Source: Saprospiraceae bacterium (GTDB lineage Bacteria > Bacteroidota > Bacteroidia > Chitinophagales > Saprospiraceae). From it: a stretch of DNA of 64,000 nucleotides. A program made the position numbers and the translations under genes. The stretch spans positions 1 through 64,000 of the forward strand of contig JANQHF010000126.1 of NCBI GenBank assembly GCA_028282725.1, given 5' to 3'. Positions 62,701 to 64,000 of this stretch are shown here, one piece after another (the stretch's first letter is position 1; each line of letters begins with the position of its first letter). The notes beneath the pieces were generated by a model, which searched no databases, had not been told where the DNA came from, and worked only from the letters and a program-made list of their open reading frames with translations.

Positions 62701-62743
62701 CCAGGGTTTTCTTACATGAAATGTATGTTCTTTGAGCTTCCAC
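59735..62743 (-). CDS. Hybrid two-component protein: TPR sensor, histidine kinase, receiver and AraC HTH
   Basis: The 1,002-residue protein has a signal/anchor (about 8-30), tetratricopeptide-like helical repeats (about 40-430), one membrane helix (about 455-478, GGIALLSLLSGFSFMFYYR), and HisKA with His near 501 in FADISHELRTPISL. HATPase follows (about 610-720, SNAFKFT and SDTGIGIS), then a receiver domain (about 755-870) with IVEDNVDMRKYL and the phospho-acceptor Asp in IIISDLMMPVMNG, and an AraC helix-turn-helix at the end (QLSVSEIAYEVGFSSPFYFS). It is an all-in-one regulator, unusual only in its TPR sensor. A SusC remnant lies nearby, but no intact sus locus is linked. Confidence 0.9.
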   Translation of the reverse strand: MEAQRTYISCKKTLAIFLFSILFLLQFPAASAQRPARIDSLLESITRPFESDSLKVSALQRISFYYTNDVEGDTALIYLDQIKDISESGNYRYGMVIYEFWLGYYHFRRARYDEAIHHILRSSEYARSLRRPKQEAECYSRAALIFDIRGETDSARHYLKKGITISSHFDDLNIVALSYNTLGNLEMRAGNHVEALHHFIAVDSICRASEKNMAYRQGIALHNIANLYLDVIKDNDQALEYMLKAREAYERKADNAEQLDASDYTFGKIYLELGDLSKADSLLQSAVNGYLNRGHMRKVAEISMTYGLVKEQLNQIAEAGLLYEQAEKIYLESNDMAGSVNISSRLARFYSDLGDYDQSISYYKRALEYNIGDIQRSEILRKLAGTYRMAGSATVAYDTLMSYVELSDSVNIQKLSADLQEMEARYQSSLKEKEIVDLKLKQSQQSARNQQFIYGGIALLSLLSGFSFMFYYRAKQRTQTNEKLKELDHLKSRLFADISHELRTPISLIRGPVEVLLKAKNISGDVRDQLSMVKRNADRLNHLASSVNDLTQLEDGKLNLSIRNADLLSHLKFLVASFESTAISRGLRLIANLDQSCASISFYDPNCIETIVTNLLSNAFKFTREGQVLVEASIKNQWAHITVSDTGIGISEKNAEKVFDRYFKIEKDGNNPEGIGIGLALSHSLTRLHKGELSVISKENEGSTFGLKFPVDKSFYQGLEIIEDEFFEPQIEKPSLVHPEGPDQTMSVIVDESSILIVEDNVDMRKYLDRLFDSEYRIVSAPDGQKGIEAARKYIPDIIISDLMMPVMNGHEFLSEVKRDHKTSHIPFIMLTANHNEVEKLKGLKTGADDFITKPFSQEELRTRVENLIRSREMIREKYLESSFINPDLLSKNDADKQFWRNIQSVLKSHLGNSNFTINDFAQAMYMSRMQLHRKLKALTNLSASAFLRNQRLKTARNLLRTSQLSVSEIAYEVGFSSPFYFSTCFKEVYGVTPKAFAQSEV

Positions 62744-62842
62744 AACTAAAGTAAATTTACAGAATTGCCCTGTTTCCTGCCAAAAGGGATAGTAATGTGC
62801 GTTCTCGGCTGTCTTCTCCCGAGAGAAAAAAGCTCGAGGGTC

Positions 62843-62875
62843 AGCTTTACTAAACTTTCAAAGTTTAGTAAAGCT
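62843..62875. terminator. 33-nt hairpin family, copy 3
   Basis: AGCTTTACTAAACTT, loop TCA, AAGTTTAGTAAAGCT: a perfect 15-bp stem, starting 13 bp after the stop of the phosphofructokinase gene (minus strand). A T-run (TTTTTT) follows about 11 nt beyond the stem in the same direction, consistent with a terminator. The flank GGGTCAGC is shared with copy 2. Confidence 0.65.
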
Positions 62876-62887
62876 TGGTTGTTTCTC

Positions 62888-64000
62888 TTAATTCTTCATT
62901 GATATAGGCTGGCCTGTAGACTCCAACACGTTCAGCCATAAGTCTCCCTCCACGTCAATTTTCTTGCGTTCTGCCGTTACCAACGGTATAGGCAAGTGTA
63001 CAATGGTATCAGACCGTTGACCGACCACCATCCCCGTTTTCCCCGCCATGGCTGCGTGTACCGCGGCAAGAGCCAACTGATTGCAAAAAATGCTGTCAAC
63101 CGGATTGGCCGGGGCACTCCGTATGATGTAGCTCGGATCAATGTATTTAATTGTGGCTTTGATATTATTTTCAACCAAAAATTGTTTGATCTTGATTTTC
63201 AAATGCACACCAATGTCTTCGTGGAGAATATTGCCTGAAGCATCCGTAAGGACGTCTTTGTCAAAATCAAATAGGTTTTGTCCGGCTCCTTCAGCAACGA
63301 CAATGACACAGTGATGCTTTTCCTCCAATCGATCTTTCACAAATTGCAACAACCCTTTCTTGCCATGCAAATCAAATTCTACCTCGGGAACGAGGACGAC
63401 ATTTACCTCGGGCATGGCCATAACGGCATTTGCTGCGATGAAGCCGGAATCGCGACCCATTAATTTGATGATGGCAAGTCCGTTATACGCACCTTTGGCT
63501 TCATTATGTGCATCCCGGATAATCGGACTGGAAATGGTAACTGAAGTCTCAAAACCAAAACTTTTTTCGATATGATTAATGTCATTATCTATGGTCTTGG
63601 GTATTCCCACAACAGAAATCTTCAATCCTCTTTTTTCTATTTCTTCGTGGATGGCGTAGGCACCTTTTAAAGTCCCGTCACCACCAATGGTAAACAGGAT
63701 ATTGATATTGTTCCTTTCCAGGCAATCCACAATCTCTTCCACATTTTGCTTCCCCCTTGATGAGCCCAGGATGGTCCCTCCAAACTGATTGATATTGCCT
63801 ACGACCTCAGGATCAAGATCTATAAAGGGATGACCATAATCCGGGATGAATCCTTCATACCCATACCTGACACCCAGGATCTTTTTAACGCCGTACCGGT
63901 AATTTAAAGCCAATACAAGACTTCTGATCACGACATTGATACCCGGACATAATCCTCCGCAAGTCACGATTGCAGCCGATGTCTTCGATGGATCAAAGTA
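62888..64000 (-). CDS. ATP-type 6-phosphofructokinase family protein, 5' end beyond the window
   Basis: At least 370 residues. The frame stays open to the last base, with DPSKTSAAIVTCGGLCPGIN, so a start at 63967 is not the true one. It has the phosphate-binding GGLCPGIN, the GGDGTLKGA segment (Gly-Asp-Gly as in ATP-using enzymes, where PPi enzymes have GGDD), the PKTIDNDI catalytic motif with Lys, and the MGRDSGF segment. The Lys in PKTIDND is shared with the long-chain and plant-type PFK group. It catalyses fructose 6-phosphate phosphorylation. Copy 3 of the hairpin family follows the stop codon. Confidence 0.88.
   Translation of the reverse strand, partial: YFDPSKTSAAIVTCGGLCPGINVVIRSLVLALNYRYGVKKILGVRYGYEGFIPDYGHPFIDLDPEVVGNINQFGGTILGSSRGKQNVEEIVDCLERNNINILFTIGGDGTLKGAYAIHEEIEKRGLKISVVGIPKTIDNDINHIEKSFGFETSVTISSPIIRDAHNEAKGAYNGLAIIKLMGRDSGFIAANAVMAMPEVNVVLVPEVEFDLHGKKGLLQFVKDRLEEKHHCVIVVAEGAGQNLFDFDKDVLTDASGNILHEDIGVHLKIKIKQFLVENNIKATIKYIDPSYIIRSAPANPVDSIFCNQLALAAVHAAMAGKTGMVVGQRSDTIVHLPIPLVTAERKKIDVEGDLWLNVLESTGQPISMKN

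Noticed and set aside
59735..62743. Classical HTCS regulator of a polysaccharide-use locus
   Set aside because: The sensor region is made of TPR-like helices rather than beta-propeller repeats, and no intact SusC/SusD or glycan-enzyme genes are nearby.

Overview
The window comes from a member of the Bacteroidota, possibly near the Saprospiria (that rank is a guess). Signs are a DUF6090 protein, a 1,078-residue Asp-box (BNR) repeat protein, SPII lipoproteins, remnants of a SusC-type receptor, a one-piece hybrid kinase/response regulator/AraC protein, S74 (endosialidase-chaperone) proteins, and moderately AT-rich DNA. No tRNA, rRNA, CRISPR array or insertion sequence was recognised.

Layout. 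0-5.8 kb: DUF6090 protein, exported BNR-repeat protein, a decayed SDR gene and an F420-dependent-NADP-reductase-like gene. 6.0-29.4 kb: the main object, a dense catabolic regulon of 22 genes. It holds a GntR/FCD regulator and an NCS2-type permease. Its enzymes are an SDR, an aldehyde dehydrogenase, an enolase-superfamily enzyme, an opine-dehydrogenase-like enzyme, a dipicolinate-synthase-A-like protein, a hydantoinase/dihydropyrimidinase, a cytosine-deaminase-like hydrolase, a creatinase-like M24 protein, a TRZ/ATZ amidohydrolase, a 4-OT tautomerase, an N-carbamoylsarcosine-amidase-like/VOC fusion, a three-gene 2-oxoacid (or acetoin) dehydrogenase complex lacking E3, and a VOC protein. A CobW GTPase, a DUF2165 protein, two exported NTF2-like proteins and two lipoprotein cytochromes complete it. 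Four copies of the palindrome TGTGATCACA (one weaker) sit just upstream of its transcription units, two of them between divergent genes, so the cluster looks like one regulon, probably controlled by its own GntR repressor. The enzyme set suggests import and hydrolytic opening of a cyclic ureide, guanidino or N-alkylated compound (hydantoin or creatinine type), followed by oxidation of the carbon skeleton. The substrate is inference.

29.5-36.3 kb: a Met/His-rich outer-membrane barrel, a convergent histidine kinase/LuxR response regulator pair, and a secreted protein combining two Ig-like domains, an LCCL domain and a laminin-IV-like domain. 36.5-40.7 kb: a membrane-anchored LuxR protein, an S74 protein and a tiny LuxR protein. 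Each LuxR gene is followed by a copy of a repeat made of degenerate hexanucleotides around a 29-nt hairpin, and three related 18-nt GGGTGA palindromes lie before the S74 gene. 40.7-44.5 kb and 51.3-55.4 kb are two decay zones with pseudogenes: DUF4344, DUF1579-like, nucleoside hydrolase, sarcosine-oxidase-like, an outer-membrane barrel end and SusC. Between them are a beta-lactamase-fold hydrolase, a FadL-like porin, a DUF4386 protein and a DUF6029/TlpA/redoxin operon.

52.6-64 kb: DUF885 peptidase, aldo/keto reductase, NhaC antiporter and TIGR04076 protein, then a second LuxR-S74 pair, a large hybrid two-component protein, and a phosphofructokinase cut by the window end. Three copies of a 33-nt hairpin (15-bp stem, 3-nt loop, conserved core) follow stop codons at 46.4, 58.35 and 62.85 kb and look like a family of mobile or shared terminators.
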